Positions 1 through 6,593 of a stretch of 18,859 nucleotides of DNA are shown in pieces. The DNA is from Candidatus Woesearchaeota archaeon. Lineage in GTDB: Archaea > Nanobdellota > Nanobdellia > Woesearchaeales > WJKL01. The notes under the pieces were generated by a model. That model did not search any database. It saw only the letters and a list, made by a program, of their open reading frames with translations, and was not told the origin of the DNA. Each line of letters opens with the position of its first letter. Positions within the stretch are counted from its first letter, which is position 1. The stretch is from assembly GCA_014729145.1 (NCBI GenBank), contig WJKL01000015.1:1-18859 (forward strand). The letters run 5' to 3'. A program made the position numbers and the translations under genes.

Positions 1-16
1 AGATAGATAAAATAGA

Positions 17-48
17 TTGTTTTTGTTTTTCCTGTTTTTGTTTTTTTT
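17..48 (+). terminator. T-rich transcription terminator of an upstream gene
   Basis: Several T runs separated by single G or CC bases lie here. They fit the U-tract terminators of Archaea, which need no hairpin. The tract would end a + strand transcript entering from outside the window. This is a sequence-pattern call only. Confidence 0.4.
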
Positions 49-87
49 ACTATTTTCAAATAAAAAATTCCTATTGAAAAACAAAAA

Positions 88-97
88 CTTTAAATAT
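88..97 (+). promoter_or_regulatory. Archaeal TATA box of sepF
   Basis: CTTTAAATAT is preceded by an A-rich stretch that could serve as BRE. Transcription would start near position 119-120, giving a leader of about 42 nt. A purine-rich GAGGGG (149-154) in front of the ATG at 162 is the likely ribosome binding site. Confidence 0.55.
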
Positions 98-161
98 CAC
101 TATGATAATCTAAGATTAGAATAATCACAAACATCAAAACCAGGGATTGAGGGGATAAAAT

Positions 162-572
162 ATGAAAGATATCTTTTTAAGGATTAAGGAAAGGTTTTCC
201 GAGAAAGTAAAAGGAGAGGAAGGAGAAGAGAAGGAAGCTGAAGAGTATGTTGAACTGGGTCCAGAAGCTGCTGAAGTTGAAGAAGGCAAAACAAAGATTT
301 CAGTGAGGCCATTTGTTGTTGAAGATTTTGATGATATCAAAGAAATTCTTGATGTATTGAGAGAAGGATATACAATCGCTTTAATAAATATCAAGCCTTT
401 AAAGGACAAGGATCTTATTGAGCTGAAAAGAGCTATAAACAAGCTGAAGAAAACAGCTGATGCAATTGACGGTGATGTTGCAGGATTTGGAGAGGATTAT
501 GTTGTGGCTACCCCTTCATTTGCAAGTGTTTACAGAAGCAAACAAACAGAAGAAGTTTCAGAAACTGAGTAA
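162..572 (+). CDS. sepF: Archaeal cell division protein SepF
   Basis: This 136-residue protein matches the SepF/DUF552 family. SepF is the membrane anchor that ties FtsZ to the membrane in many Archaea and Gram-positive bacteria. The first 15 or so residues (MKDIFLRIKERF) form an amphipathic helix of the kind that targets membranes. Residues 17-44 are an acidic Glu-rich linker, and 45-126 are the SepF core, with the characteristic DAIDGDVAGFGEDYVVATPS stretch at residues 100-119. A short acidic tail follows. The start is supported by GAGGGG 7 bases upstream. The gene appears monocistronic, with its own TATA box and a T-rich tract behind it. No ftsZ is in the window. The family call is firm; the membrane role is inferred from family knowledge. 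Confidence 0.9.
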   Translation: MKDIFLRIKERFSEKVKGEEGEEKEAEEYVELGPEAAEVEEGKTKISVRPFVVEDFDDIKEILDVLREGYTIALINIKPLKDKDLIELKRAINKLKKTADAIDGDVAGFGEDYVVATPSFASVYRSKQTEEVSETE

Positions 573-577
573 ATCTA

Positions 578-594
578 ATTTTTATTTTCTTTTC
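578..594 (+). terminator. T-rich terminator after sepF
   Basis: A T-rich stretch with runs of five and four T directly follows the sepF stop codon and precedes the next promoter. It fits an archaeal U-tract terminator. Confidence 0.4.
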
Positions 595-623
595 TATAAA
601 GGTTATTTTACAAAATAAAAATC

Positions 624-631
624 TTTTTAAA
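624..631 (+). promoter_or_regulatory. TATA box of the zpr1-like gene, leaderless start
   Basis: TTTTTAAA is centred about 26 bases before the ATG at 654, so transcription should begin at or next to the start codon. No Shine-Dalgarno sequence is present, which agrees with a leaderless mRNA. Confidence 0.55.
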
Positions 632-653
632 CCATTAGTTTATCTATAGTTCT

Positions 654-1169
654 ATGGAAAAACTTGAGAAACAGCCTTGTCCTATATGCAGGAAAAACAC
701 CCTGACATTGATGGAGGATGAAAAGGAGATTCCTTATTTCGGCAAGGTTTATCTTTTTTCAATGACTTGTTCTAACTGCAAATACCACAAAGCAGATGTT
801 GAAGTAGCTGATAGAAAAGAAGCAAACAAATACACTATAGAAATAAGCGGAGAAAAAGACATGAACATAAGGATTGTCAAAAGTGGGGAAGCAACAGTAA
901 AGATACCTCATATGCTGACCATAGATCCGGGGCCTGCTTCAAACGGATATATAACAAATGTAGAGGGGATTCTCAAGAGGGTTCAAAACCAGCTTGAAAC
1001 TACAAGAGATAATGAAGAGGACAAATCTGTAAAGAAGAAAGCAAAGAGGATGCTTAAGAAGCTGAAAAATGTGATGTGGGGAAAAGACAAGCTGAAGATA
1101 ATAATTGAAGACCCTACTGGAAATAGTGCTATTATTTCTGATAAGGCTAAGAAGAGCAAGCTTAAATAG
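654..1169 (+). CDS. ZPR1-related zinc finger protein
   Basis: This 171-residue protein has a ZPR1-type zinc finger at the N-terminus with Cys9, Cys12, Cys39 and Cys42 (CPIC...CSNC). It also has the conserved PHMLTIDPGPASNGYITNVEG region at about residues 95-115. It corresponds to the archaeal one-domain ZPR1 relatives; eukaryotic ZPR1 has two such modules and acts in elongation factor 1A biogenesis and signalling. The archaeal role is not established. The C-terminal third is strongly basic (Lys-rich, residues 125-171). The gene has its own promoter with an apparently leaderless start. Its stop overlaps the stop of the convergent aldolase gene by 8 bases. Confidence 0.85.
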   Translation: MEKLEKQPCPICRKNTLTLMEDEKEIPYFGKVYLFSMTCSNCKYHKADVEVADRKEANKYTIEISGEKDMNIRIVKSGEATVKIPHMLTIDPGPASNGYITNVEGILKRVQNQLETTRDNEEDKSVKKKAKRMLKKLKNVMWGKDKLKIIIEDPTGNSAIISDKAKKSKLK

Positions 1170-1767
1170 AAAATACTTTTTGTATCAAAGAAAAAGCCTC
1201 TTTTAGATCTTTTCCAAAAACAAATATTCCTTCTCTGTGTCCTGCTGCAACGATTATCTTTTTTTCTTTTACATCTGTTTTTCTGAACAGTCTTTCTATC
1301 TCATAGGCCATCTCAGGAGTTCCATATTTGGCACTTTTTCCTGCTGTAGGAAATTTGTTGAGAAGTTTTTTCCACAATCTTAGGCTGTGAACATGGATCA
1401 CTGAATCTACATTTTTATTTTGTTTATAGATGGCTGCATGAGTCATTGATTCGGAAGATGGTTTTGCAGGACCGTTGTATTCAAGATAGTTTTTTCCTAT
1501 ATCAACATATACAACCTCTGAATAATGTTCAGGATCAAGGTCTTCTATACCTCCTGTTGCCGAGCCGGTTATTATAAATCCATCTTTTGTCCTCATGCTT
1601 ATATTTCCAAAACCTATGCCTTTTTTTTCTCCTTTTTTGTACATACCAATGAGGCCTAAGTTATGAAGCTTTTTTCTGTATCTGTTTATCTTAAGAAAAT
1701 TATTTTTAGGGATAATCTCTTTTCCTGTCTGCTTAATATTAAATTTGATATATCCTTCGTCTTTCAT
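1162..1767 (-). CDS. Class II aldolase/adducin-family protein
   Basis: This 201-residue protein belongs to the zinc-dependent class II aldolase family (fuculose-/rhamnulose-phosphate aldolases, methylthioribulose-1-phosphate dehydratase MtnB, Ald2). Family signatures are GNIS at residues 54-57, TGSATGG at 67-73 and PSSE at 103-106. The metal ligands are present: His125 and His127 (HVHS) and His177, with Glu106 as the likely catalytic acid. The substrate cannot be read from the sequence. The gene is divergent from the methylthioadenosine phosphorylase gene, with the starts under 100 bases apart, so a role in methylthioribose disposal (MtnB- or Ald2-like) is possible but unproven. A TATA box about 30 bases upstream implies a very short leader. 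Confidence 0.8.
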   Translation of the reverse strand: MKDEGYIKFNIKQTGKEIIPKNNFLKINRYRKKLHNLGLIGMYKKGEKKGIGFGNISMRTKDGFIITGSATGGIEDLDPEHYSEVVYVDIGKNYLEYNGPAKPSSESMTHAAIYKQNKNVDSVIHVHSLRLWKKLLNKFPTAGKSAKYGTPEMAYEIERLFRKTDVKEKKIIVAAGHREGIFVFGKDLKEAFSLIQKVFSI

Positions 1768-1793
1768 CAGTGAACTTAATAAAATAGGTTAAG

Positions 1794-1801
1794 TATATAA
1801 G
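1794..1801 (-). promoter_or_regulatory. TATA box of the class II aldolase gene
   Basis: On the - strand TTATATAC is centred about 30 bases before the ATG at 1767. This predicts a leader of only a few nucleotides, and no ribosome binding site is seen. It lies back-to-back with the promoter of the phosphorylase gene. Confidence 0.45.
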
Positions 1802-1830
1802 ATTTTATGAAGTTATTTAAAAAGTAAAAC

Positions 1831-1838
1831 TTTTAAAT
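1831..1838 (+). promoter_or_regulatory. TATA box of the MTA phosphorylase operon
   Basis: TTTTAAAT is centred about 26 bases upstream of the second in-frame ATG (1860) but only about 20 bases upstream of the first (1854). A leaderless transcript would therefore begin at 1860, which argues that 1860 is the true start codon. Confidence 0.5.
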
Positions 1839-1853
1839 AATAATTCTTTTTTT

Positions 1854-2612
1854 ATGATTATGGAGGTTAAAATAGGTATAATTGGAGGAAGCGGATTAGA
1901 TAATCCAGATATTCTTGAAAATGCTTCTGAAAAAGCAGTTGACACTCCATACGGCAAGCCTTCTTCTTCTCTGAAAATAGGGAAGATAAATGAAGTTAAA
2001 GTTGTCCTTCTTGCAAGACATGGAAGAGAGCATACAATACCTCCAACACAGGTTAACTACAGAGCAAATATCTCTGCATTGAAAGAAGAGGGATGCACCC
2101 ATATATTGGCTACAACAGCATGCGGAAGCCTGCGTGAGGAGATTGGAAGGGGAGATTTTGTTGTTCTGAATCAATTTATTGATTTTACAAAACACAGGAA
2201 ATTAAGCTTTTTTGAAGAGTTTGAGCCTGGAAAGATGGGGCACACACCTATGGCAGACCCTTTTGACAAGAACCTAAGAGATATTTTTATCAAAAAATGT
2301 TCTGAACTTGAACTAAAGCACCATAAGAAAGGTACTGTGATTACGATTGAAGGCCCTCGTTTTAGTACAAAAGCTGAATCACATATGTTTAGGGCGTGGG
2401 GTGCTGATGTTATCAATATGTCTGTTGCTCCTGAATGCGCTCTTGCAAATGAAGCAGGAGTTCCATATGCAGCAGTTGCAATGTCTACTGACTATGACTG
2501 CTGGAAAGATGATGAAGAAACTGTAACTTTTGAAGAAGTTCTTAATGTGTTTGGGCAGAATGTTGAAAAAGTTACTAATCTTTTGATTGGAGTTATACCT
2601 GAGGTAAAATGA
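1854..2612 (+). CDS. mtnP: S-methyl-5'-thioadenosine phosphorylase
   Basis: This 252-residue protein of the purine nucleoside phosphorylase (MTAP) family uses phosphate to split MTA into adenine and 5-methylthioribose-1-phosphate. Visible signatures are GIIGGSGL near the N-terminus, RHGREHTIPPTQVNYRANI, TTACGSLREE, EGPRFST, and the adenine-pocket region NMSVAPECALA followed by STDYDCW, as in MTAP rather than guanosine/inosine PNPs. Length fits the family. The upstream ATG at 1854 may be false: the TATA box spacing favours ATG 1860, giving 250 residues starting MEVKIG. The stop overlaps the next start by 4 bases (ATGA). Together with apt downstream it forms an adenine salvage route for the MTA by-product of polyamine synthesis and other SAM-dependent reactions. 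Confidence 0.9.
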   Translation: MIMEVKIGIIGGSGLDNPDILENASEKAVDTPYGKPSSSLKIGKINEVKVVLLARHGREHTIPPTQVNYRANISALKEEGCTHILATTACGSLREEIGRGDFVVLNQFIDFTKHRKLSFFEEFEPGKMGHTPMADPFDKNLRDIFIKKCSELELKHHKKGTVITIEGPRFSTKAESHMFRAWGADVINMSVAPECALANEAGVPYAAVAMSTDYDCWKDDEETVTFEEVLNVFGQNVEKVTNLLIGVIPEVK

Positions 2613-3019
2613 AAATATTAATATGTTGTAGCAAGGCTTTTTATGAAAAAATTGATTTTATCAAAAAAGAGTTAGAAGAAAAAGGGCACAGTATAATCTT
2701 GCCAAATAGTTATGATAATGTTGGAAGAGAACAAGAGATGAGAGAATTAGGAAGAAAAGAACATGCTGATTGGAAGGGGCAAATGTTTAGAGAATCTGAA
2801 GAAAAGATAAAAGAAACTGATGCGCTACTTGTTCTTAATTATGAAAAAAATGGAAAGAAAAATTATTTAGGAGGATCAACACTTCTTGAAATGTATGATG
2901 CATTCAAGCTTAACAAAAAGATATTTATGGTGAATCCTGTGCCAGAGAACATGTTAAAAGACGAGATATTAGGACTTAATCCAATAATAATAGAGAATAA
3001 TTTGGAGATGGTGAAATAA
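2609..3019 (+). CDS. Nucleoside 2-deoxyribosyltransferase-like protein
   Basis: This 136-residue Rossmann-like protein starts with a beta strand (MKILICCS). It contains the pattern typical of nucleoside 2-deoxyribosyltransferase-like folds: TDALLVLNYEK at residues 70-80, with Asp71 and Asn77, and GGSTLLEMYDAF at 88-99, whose Glu94 sits where the family's catalytic Glu lies. It may cleave an N-glycosidic bond in a nucleoside or nucleotide, but the substrate is unknown and many such proteins are uncharacterised. It is translationally coupled to mtnP (4-base overlap, GAGGT just upstream) and followed one base later by apt, which supports a role in purine or nucleoside salvage. The family assignment is moderate. 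Confidence 0.6.
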   Translation: MKILICCSKAFYEKIDFIKKELEEKGHSIILPNSYDNVGREQEMRELGRKEHADWKGQMFRESEEKIKETDALLVLNYEKNGKKNYLGGSTLLEMYDAFKLNKKIFMVNPVPENMLKDEILGLNPIIIENNLEMVK

Positions 3020-3020
3020 A

Positions 3021-3554
3021 ATGTCAGAATTAATCAAATCCAAAATTAGAACAATACCTAATTGGCCAAAACAAGGAATCATGTTTAGAGATATTACAAC
3101 TTTGTTAAAAGACAAAGAAGGGTTTAATGAGACAATAAACTTACTTATTGAAAGATACAAAGACATGGATATAGATGCGGTTGCTGGTATTGAATCAAGA
3201 GGTTTTATCACTGGAGCTGTATTGGCAAACAGATTAGGGTTGGGATTTATAACCATAAGAAAGCCCGGAAAACTTCCTGGAGATATTGTTTCTGAGGAAT
3301 ATGAACTGGAATATGGAACTGATAAGATTGAAGTTCATAAGGATGCGATCAAAAAAGGAGATAAAATCTTATTGGTTGATGATCTGGTGGCTACTTCAGG
3401 AACCTGTGCTGCTGCAGCTAATTTAATCAAGAAACTAGGAGGAGATATTGTAGAATGTTCATTCGTTATTGAGCTTCCAGATTTGAAAGGGAGAGAAAAA
3501 TTAGAGAAAAAAGGATTAAAAGTATTTTCTTTAGTTGAGTTCGCTGGTGAGTAA
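3021..3554 (+). CDS. apt: Adenine phosphoribosyltransferase
   Basis: This 177-residue protein converts adenine and PRPP to AMP. The PRPP-binding motif ILLVDDLVATSGT is at residues 116-128. The APRT N-terminus is clear (IRTIPNWPKQGIMFRDITTLL), as are AGIESRGF at 55-62 and the C-terminal ELPDLKGREKL and LVEF elements. It is the third gene of the mtnP operon, with GGAGATGGTGA (3004-3014) before the start, and would use the adenine released by MtnP. Its 3' end overlaps the convergent endonuclease gene by 24 bases. A second, diverged copy of the APRT C-terminus remains at 3918-4013, so this locus has been rearranged. Confidence 0.93.
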   Translation: MSELIKSKIRTIPNWPKQGIMFRDITTLLKDKEGFNETINLLIERYKDMDIDAVAGIESRGFITGAVLANRLGLGFITIRKPGKLPGDIVSEEYELEYGTDKIEVHKDAIKKGDKILLVDDLVATSGTCAAAANLIKKLGGDIVECSFVIELPDLKGREKLEKKGLKVFSLVEFAGE

Positions 3555-3806
3555 TTTTTTAATTTTATTGATTTTTCGTTCTATGTTTCTTAATCTATCT
3601 ATGACTATCACTGGATAATATTTATATCCGTTTTCATTAAGAATTTTTCTTTTTTCTTCATAATAACTTTTAACTGTTTCTCCTTTACTTCTTCCGAATT
3701 TCATTGGGGGATGAAATTCAACAAAAATTTTATTCTGAATAAAGAAGTCTATATGACACCTACCAATTTTGAAATGTACATTCTTGCCTTCAGTTGGCTT
3801 TTTCAT
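3531..3806 (-). CDS. PD-(D/E)XK-like endonuclease, probably 5'-truncated
   Basis: The 91-residue reading from ATG 3806 contains GRCHIDFFIQNKIFVEFHPP, resembling the D...E-x-H/K core of Vsr/DUF559-like and other PD-(D/E)XK endonucleases, and ends in a basic helical region. The same frame stays open upstream to a stop at 4035-4037 without any ATG, GTG or TTG. Residues encoded by 3807-3926 look like genuine protein (DSDSERKLCKIFIKNN, with a Glu where the family's first acidic residue is expected). The gene therefore seems to have lost its 5' end rather than starting at 3806. The 3' end overlaps apt by 24 bases. It could be a decayed free-standing endonuclease. No promoter or ribosome binding site is visible before 3806. 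Confidence 0.55.
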   Translation of the reverse strand: MKKPTEGKNVHFKIGRCHIDFFIQNKIFVEFHPPMKFGRSKGETVKSYYEEKRKILNENGYKYYPVIVIDRLRNIERKINKIKKLLTSELN

Positions 3807-3917
3807 TAAATTATTTTTAATAAAAATTTTACATAATTTTCTTTCACTATCTGAATCAAATAAACAATTCCAATCTTCTTTATATATTTTGTGTGGGTAA
3901 ATGTCCAGTGACCAGTG

Positions 3918-4013
3918 GTCAATATTGATGATCTTCCTGATATAGGCGGAAAGAAAAAACTGTTGGATGCCGGCTATAAAGTATTTAATGTTGTAGACTT
4001 TGAAGGAGAATAG
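3918..4013 (+). pseudogene. 3' remnant of a second adenine phosphoribosyltransferase gene
   Basis: Reading from GTC 3918 to TAG 4011-4013 gives about 31 residues that align without gaps to the last residues of the intact apt product. DDLPDIGGKKKL matches IELPDLKGREKL, and GYKVFNVVDFEGE matches GLKVFSLVEFAGE. A stop codon (3909-3911) lies just upstream, and no APRT sequence is visible before it. The copy is diverged, so it is not a recent duplication. The stretch 3807-4090 otherwise holds the lost 5' part of the endonuclease frame and the promoter of the next gene. Confidence 0.7.
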
Positions 4014-4048
4014 GATTTCTAAATTGTTACCATTTTAGAATAGAAATA

Positions 4049-4056
4049 TTTATAAA
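4049..4056 (+). promoter_or_regulatory. TATA box of the 4091 gene/phoH operon
   Basis: TTTATAAA with an A-rich upstream element predicts a start near 4079. That leaves a leader of about 12 nt holding AGGGGG (4081-4086) in front of the ATG at 4091. Confidence 0.5.
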
Positions 4057-4090
4057 TTCCAAGCAATATTGTTTTTAGACAGGGGGAATA

Positions 4091-4552
4091 ATGACATATA
4101 ATACAAGCATATACAGAGCGCTTAATGAAGCTGCAGGAAATAATTCTAGAAAATTAGGTGTAGCTTATATTCATGCAATTACAAGCAAAAATAGAAAGAT
4201 AGTTTCAAATCCAGCAATACTTGATGAAGCACAGAATGTTTATGGTGGAGTAAGCAATATTGGAAGGACCACCCTGCACAGTGAAGAAGGAGAAAAAAGA
4301 CTGGTTGATGACATTGAAGAAGCATTTAAAGACAGCTATGTCTCAAGAGAAGATACTGTCGGAAAGGTAATTTTAGAGCTGTACAATAAAAAGGGGATTG
4401 AAGAAACTATTGAAACTGTAGGAAATTCTCTTGAAAAATTATTGACACATAAAAGAGATCTTGGAAGAGATCTAAAAGAGATAGACAAAGGAAAGATACA
4501 CCAGTATGAGCAAAAAGCGATAAGAAAAGAGCTTTCTCAATATCTGGATTAA
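4091..4552 (+). CDS. Hypothetical protein upstream of PIN-PhoH
   Basis: I do not recognise this 153-residue protein. It is soluble, charged and apparently helical, with no signal peptide, membrane segment or cysteine. The second half (about 85-153) is rich in Lys and Glu with heptad-like spacing and could be a coiled coil. It has its own promoter and AGGGGG ribosome binding site and ends 17 bases before the TTG start of the PIN-PhoH gene, so the two are probably co-transcribed. In actinobacteria a small gene (phoAT) directly upstream of phoH2 acts as an antitoxin. A comparable partner role here is a hypothesis from position only. Confidence 0.6.
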   Translation: MTYNTSIYRALNEAAGNNSRKLGVAYIHAITSKNRKIVSNPAILDEAQNVYGGVSNIGRTTLHSEEGEKRLVDDIEEAFKDSYVSREDTVGKVILELYNKKGIEETIETVGNSLEKLLTHKRDLGRDLKEIDKGKIHQYEQKAIRKELSQYLD

Positions 4553-4569
4553 TATATCTGGTGATTTGA

Positions 4570-6105
4570 TTGACTGATGAACTAGAAGAAATAGTAAAAT
4601 TTTCATTTAACGCTATAAGAAAAGAATTAAATGAATGTGACTATAAACATATATATTTTGTTGATACAAATATTGTTCATGGATTTCCTGAAGCAATAAG
4701 TATTCTGGCGCAGGAAAAAAAGAAAGATAAAGAGCCAAATATAGTAATAGTTTCTGACAAAGTAAGGAGTGAATTAAACGGGCTGAAAAAAAGCGAAAAT
4801 TTCTGGAAATCGATTGATGCGAGCAAAGCGTTAAAAGGGATAAACAAATATTTTACTGGAGATTATGAAAAAATAGAGAATGAAGAATACCAGATAGGAA
4901 TTAAATTCAAAAACAATTCATTATTTGTTCTGCTTCCTTATTCAGAAAGGATAGGGGAATATTTTCCTAAATTAAGAGGTGAATTTAGAGGGGATGATAA
5001 GATCCTTTCCTGTGCACTTGCATTAAAAAGAAAACTTGAAGGAGAAAACAGTGAAAAGGTAGAGGTTGTTTCTGATGATTATGATATGAGGACATCCTGC
5101 TTTCAATTTGGGATAAAAACATCTGAATTCAAGGAATTTTACAAACCATATGATCATAATGGGTTTTTGGAAGTTGAATTAGATTATGAAAAAGATTCAA
5201 AGCTTTTTGATGAATTACTTGAAAAAAAATACAAAGATATAGAACTAGAAAAGATTAGAAAATTTACTGAAGAACCCATCTATCCGAACCAGTTTATCTT
5301 ATTTCGGGGGGAAGGTATTGATCCCCACAAGCCATTCAGAGTTGACAAAGACCTAAAGATAGCAAAAGCAAGATTAGAGCATTATGAAAGATTTATGTCA
5401 GATACAAAAGAAGAAAAAAGTTATAAGTCTCAAAAGATAAACTGGCCGCAGCACAAAGCAAAAGCCAGAAACTGGCAGCAGGAATGTGCTATAGATCTGT
5501 TGTATGATCCAGAAATAGACTTTGTTACTTTGACTGGTCCTCCTGGAGGAGGAAAAACAATGCTTCCTGTCTTGGTTGCATTAACTATGCTTAACAATGA
5601 TGATATTTTTTCTATTGTTGCATCTAATCCGCCCTTAAAATCACCTCACGGGTATCTTCCAGGAGATAAACAGGAAAAACTAAGGGAGGAAAACAAGAAT
5701 ATAATTGACAATATCAAATATGCTCTTGGAAGAACAAAAGAAATAGGTGTACCAAAAGAAAAAGTAGATGAAGAATTAAACAAAATGACAAGAAATGGTT
5801 ATCTTGAATTAGAGTCTTTAACATATATATCAGGAAGAAGCATAAACTATGCATTTATAATATCTGATGAATCTCAAAATATGGAAACCCGAAATATGAG
5901 AGAGATAGGGACCAGAACTGGGGAAGGGTCTAAACTTGTCTTAACAGGAGACCCCTATCAGATTAAGAATCCTAAATGCAGTTTAACCAGAAATGGTCTG
6001 GTGCATTTTATAAATTCATTAAAAGGCCAGCCAATTTACGGGCATCTCCATATGACAAAAGTTGTAAGAAGCAGTGCAGCTGAATTAGCTGGAAGACTTC
6101 TTTAA
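4570..6105 (+). CDS. PIN-PhoH fusion (PhoH2-like RNase/ATPase)
   Basis: This 511-residue protein has an N-terminal PIN-like nuclease domain (about 25-195) joined to a PhoH ATPase domain (about 285-511). PIN acidic residues are visible at Asp32 (VDTN), Asp142/Asp143 (GDDKI) and Asp169/Asp170 (SDDYD). The ATPase has Walker A GPPGGGKT at 323-330 and a DESQN Walker B-like motif at 433-437 (usually DEAQN), followed by TGDPYQI and a terminal RSSAAELAGRLL. This is the PhoH2 architecture, known elsewhere as sequence-specific RNA helicase/ribonuclease and as toxin. No in-frame ATG lies near the start; TTG 4570 is preceded by GGTGAT and is the best start. It probably forms an operon with the 153-residue gene upstream. 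Confidence 0.88.
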   Translation: MTDELEEIVKFSFNAIRKELNECDYKHIYFVDTNIVHGFPEAISILAQEKKKDKEPNIVIVSDKVRSELNGLKKSENFWKSIDASKALKGINKYFTGDYEKIENEEYQIGIKFKNNSLFVLLPYSERIGEYFPKLRGEFRGDDKILSCALALKRKLEGENSEKVEVVSDDYDMRTSCFQFGIKTSEFKEFYKPYDHNGFLEVELDYEKDSKLFDELLEKKYKDIELEKIRKFTEEPIYPNQFILFRGEGIDPHKPFRVDKDLKIAKARLEHYERFMSDTKEEKSYKSQKINWPQHKAKARNWQQECAIDLLYDPEIDFVTLTGPPGGGKTMLPVLVALTMLNNDDIFSIVASNPPLKSPHGYLPGDKQEKLREENKNIIDNIKYALGRTKEIGVPKEKVDEELNKMTRNGYLELESLTYISGRSINYAFIISDESQNMETRNMREIGTRTGEGSKLVLTGDPYQIKNPKCSLTRNGLVHFINSLKGQPIYGHLHMTKVVRSSAAELAGRLL

Positions 6106-6122
6106 GAAATAAAATTCTGAAT

Positions 6123-6311
6123 TTATTTTTTTATTGTGCCATCAGGCATCATATTATCTGGATGATGCTCGCATTTCTCTGACATTTTATAGCGTTTGCA
6201 GTTCTTCCAGTTGCTTTTTGTCTGACAATATTCTTTTTTCCATTTATCTGAGATTAAACCCTTTTTCTCGTATGCTCTTAAAGGGCAAACCTCAAGCCAT
6301 TTACAGGGCAT
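6123..6311 (-). CDS. Small Cys-rich protein, last gene of the redox operon
   Basis: This 62-residue protein begins MPCKWLEVCPLRAYEKKG, continues with cysteines at positions 3, 9, 29, 38 and 47, and ends in a HHPDNMMPDG stretch. Similar short proteins with the CKWLEVCPLR start occur in many anaerobic archaea and bacteria, sometimes labelled uracil-DNA glycosylase, which its size does not support. The spaced cysteines and histidines suggest a metal or Fe-S site, which is inference. It lies 9 bases after the thioredoxin-like gene and closes the - strand operon. No ribosome binding site is evident, so translation is probably coupled to the gene before it. Confidence 0.65.
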   Translation of the reverse strand: MPCKWLEVCPLRAYEKKGLISDKWKKEYCQTKSNWKNCKRYKMSEKCEHHPDNMMPDGTIKK

Positions 6312-6320
6312 TTTGTTTGT

Positions 6321-6587
6321 TTATTTGTCTTTATGCTTTTTAATTTCTTCCAATAATTTTTCTTTTGGCTGAATTTTAGCCAATCTTGAAAGCTCATTTC
6401 CTTTATTATCCAAGAACAAAAATGTTGGAATCTCATTTATATTGTATTTTTTTACTAAATCGGGATTTTCTGAAGCTTCATAATATTCTGTTTTAAGTTC
6501 AGGCATCTCTTCTTCTATTTTCTTCCATCTTGGAACCATTATAGTGCATTCATGGCATCCTTTGTTTCCTATTTTGTAAACTTTCAT
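6321..6587 (-). CDS. Thioredoxin-like protein
   Basis: This 88-residue protein has the thioredoxin fold order, with the active site CHEC at residues 11-14 and a cis-proline at Pro54 (NEIPTFLFLDNKG). It is short, lacking the first strand and helix of classical thioredoxin, as in small archaeal and bacterial redox proteins. It is likely a cytoplasmic dithiol-disulfide oxidoreductase. Its start is 6 bases behind the stop of the MinD-type gene. Its place next to Fe-S ATPases and NifX-like proteins suggests that it keeps cysteines of carrier proteins reduced, which is inferred from context. Confidence 0.85.
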   Translation of the reverse strand: MKVYKIGNKGCHECTIMVPRWKKIEEEMPELKTEYYEASENPDLVKKYNINEIPTFLFLDNKGNELSRLAKIQPKEKLLEEIKKHKDK

Positions 6588-6593
6588 TGAAGA

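Noticed and set aside
134..442. A 102-codon open frame on the - strand opposite sepF
   Set aside because: Ser-rich shadow of the Glu/Lys-rich sepF coding strand; no promoter, ribosome binding site or family signature.
3807..4034. Extending the endonuclease gene as a functional CDS up to 4034
   Set aside because: The frame is open but has no ATG, GTG or TTG, and its upstream half is antisense to the apt remnant, so only 3807-3926 looks like true former coding sequence.
6123..6311. Uracil-DNA glycosylase, a label often given to similar short proteins
   Set aside because: At 62 residues it cannot hold a glycosylase fold, and no glycosylase motif is visible.
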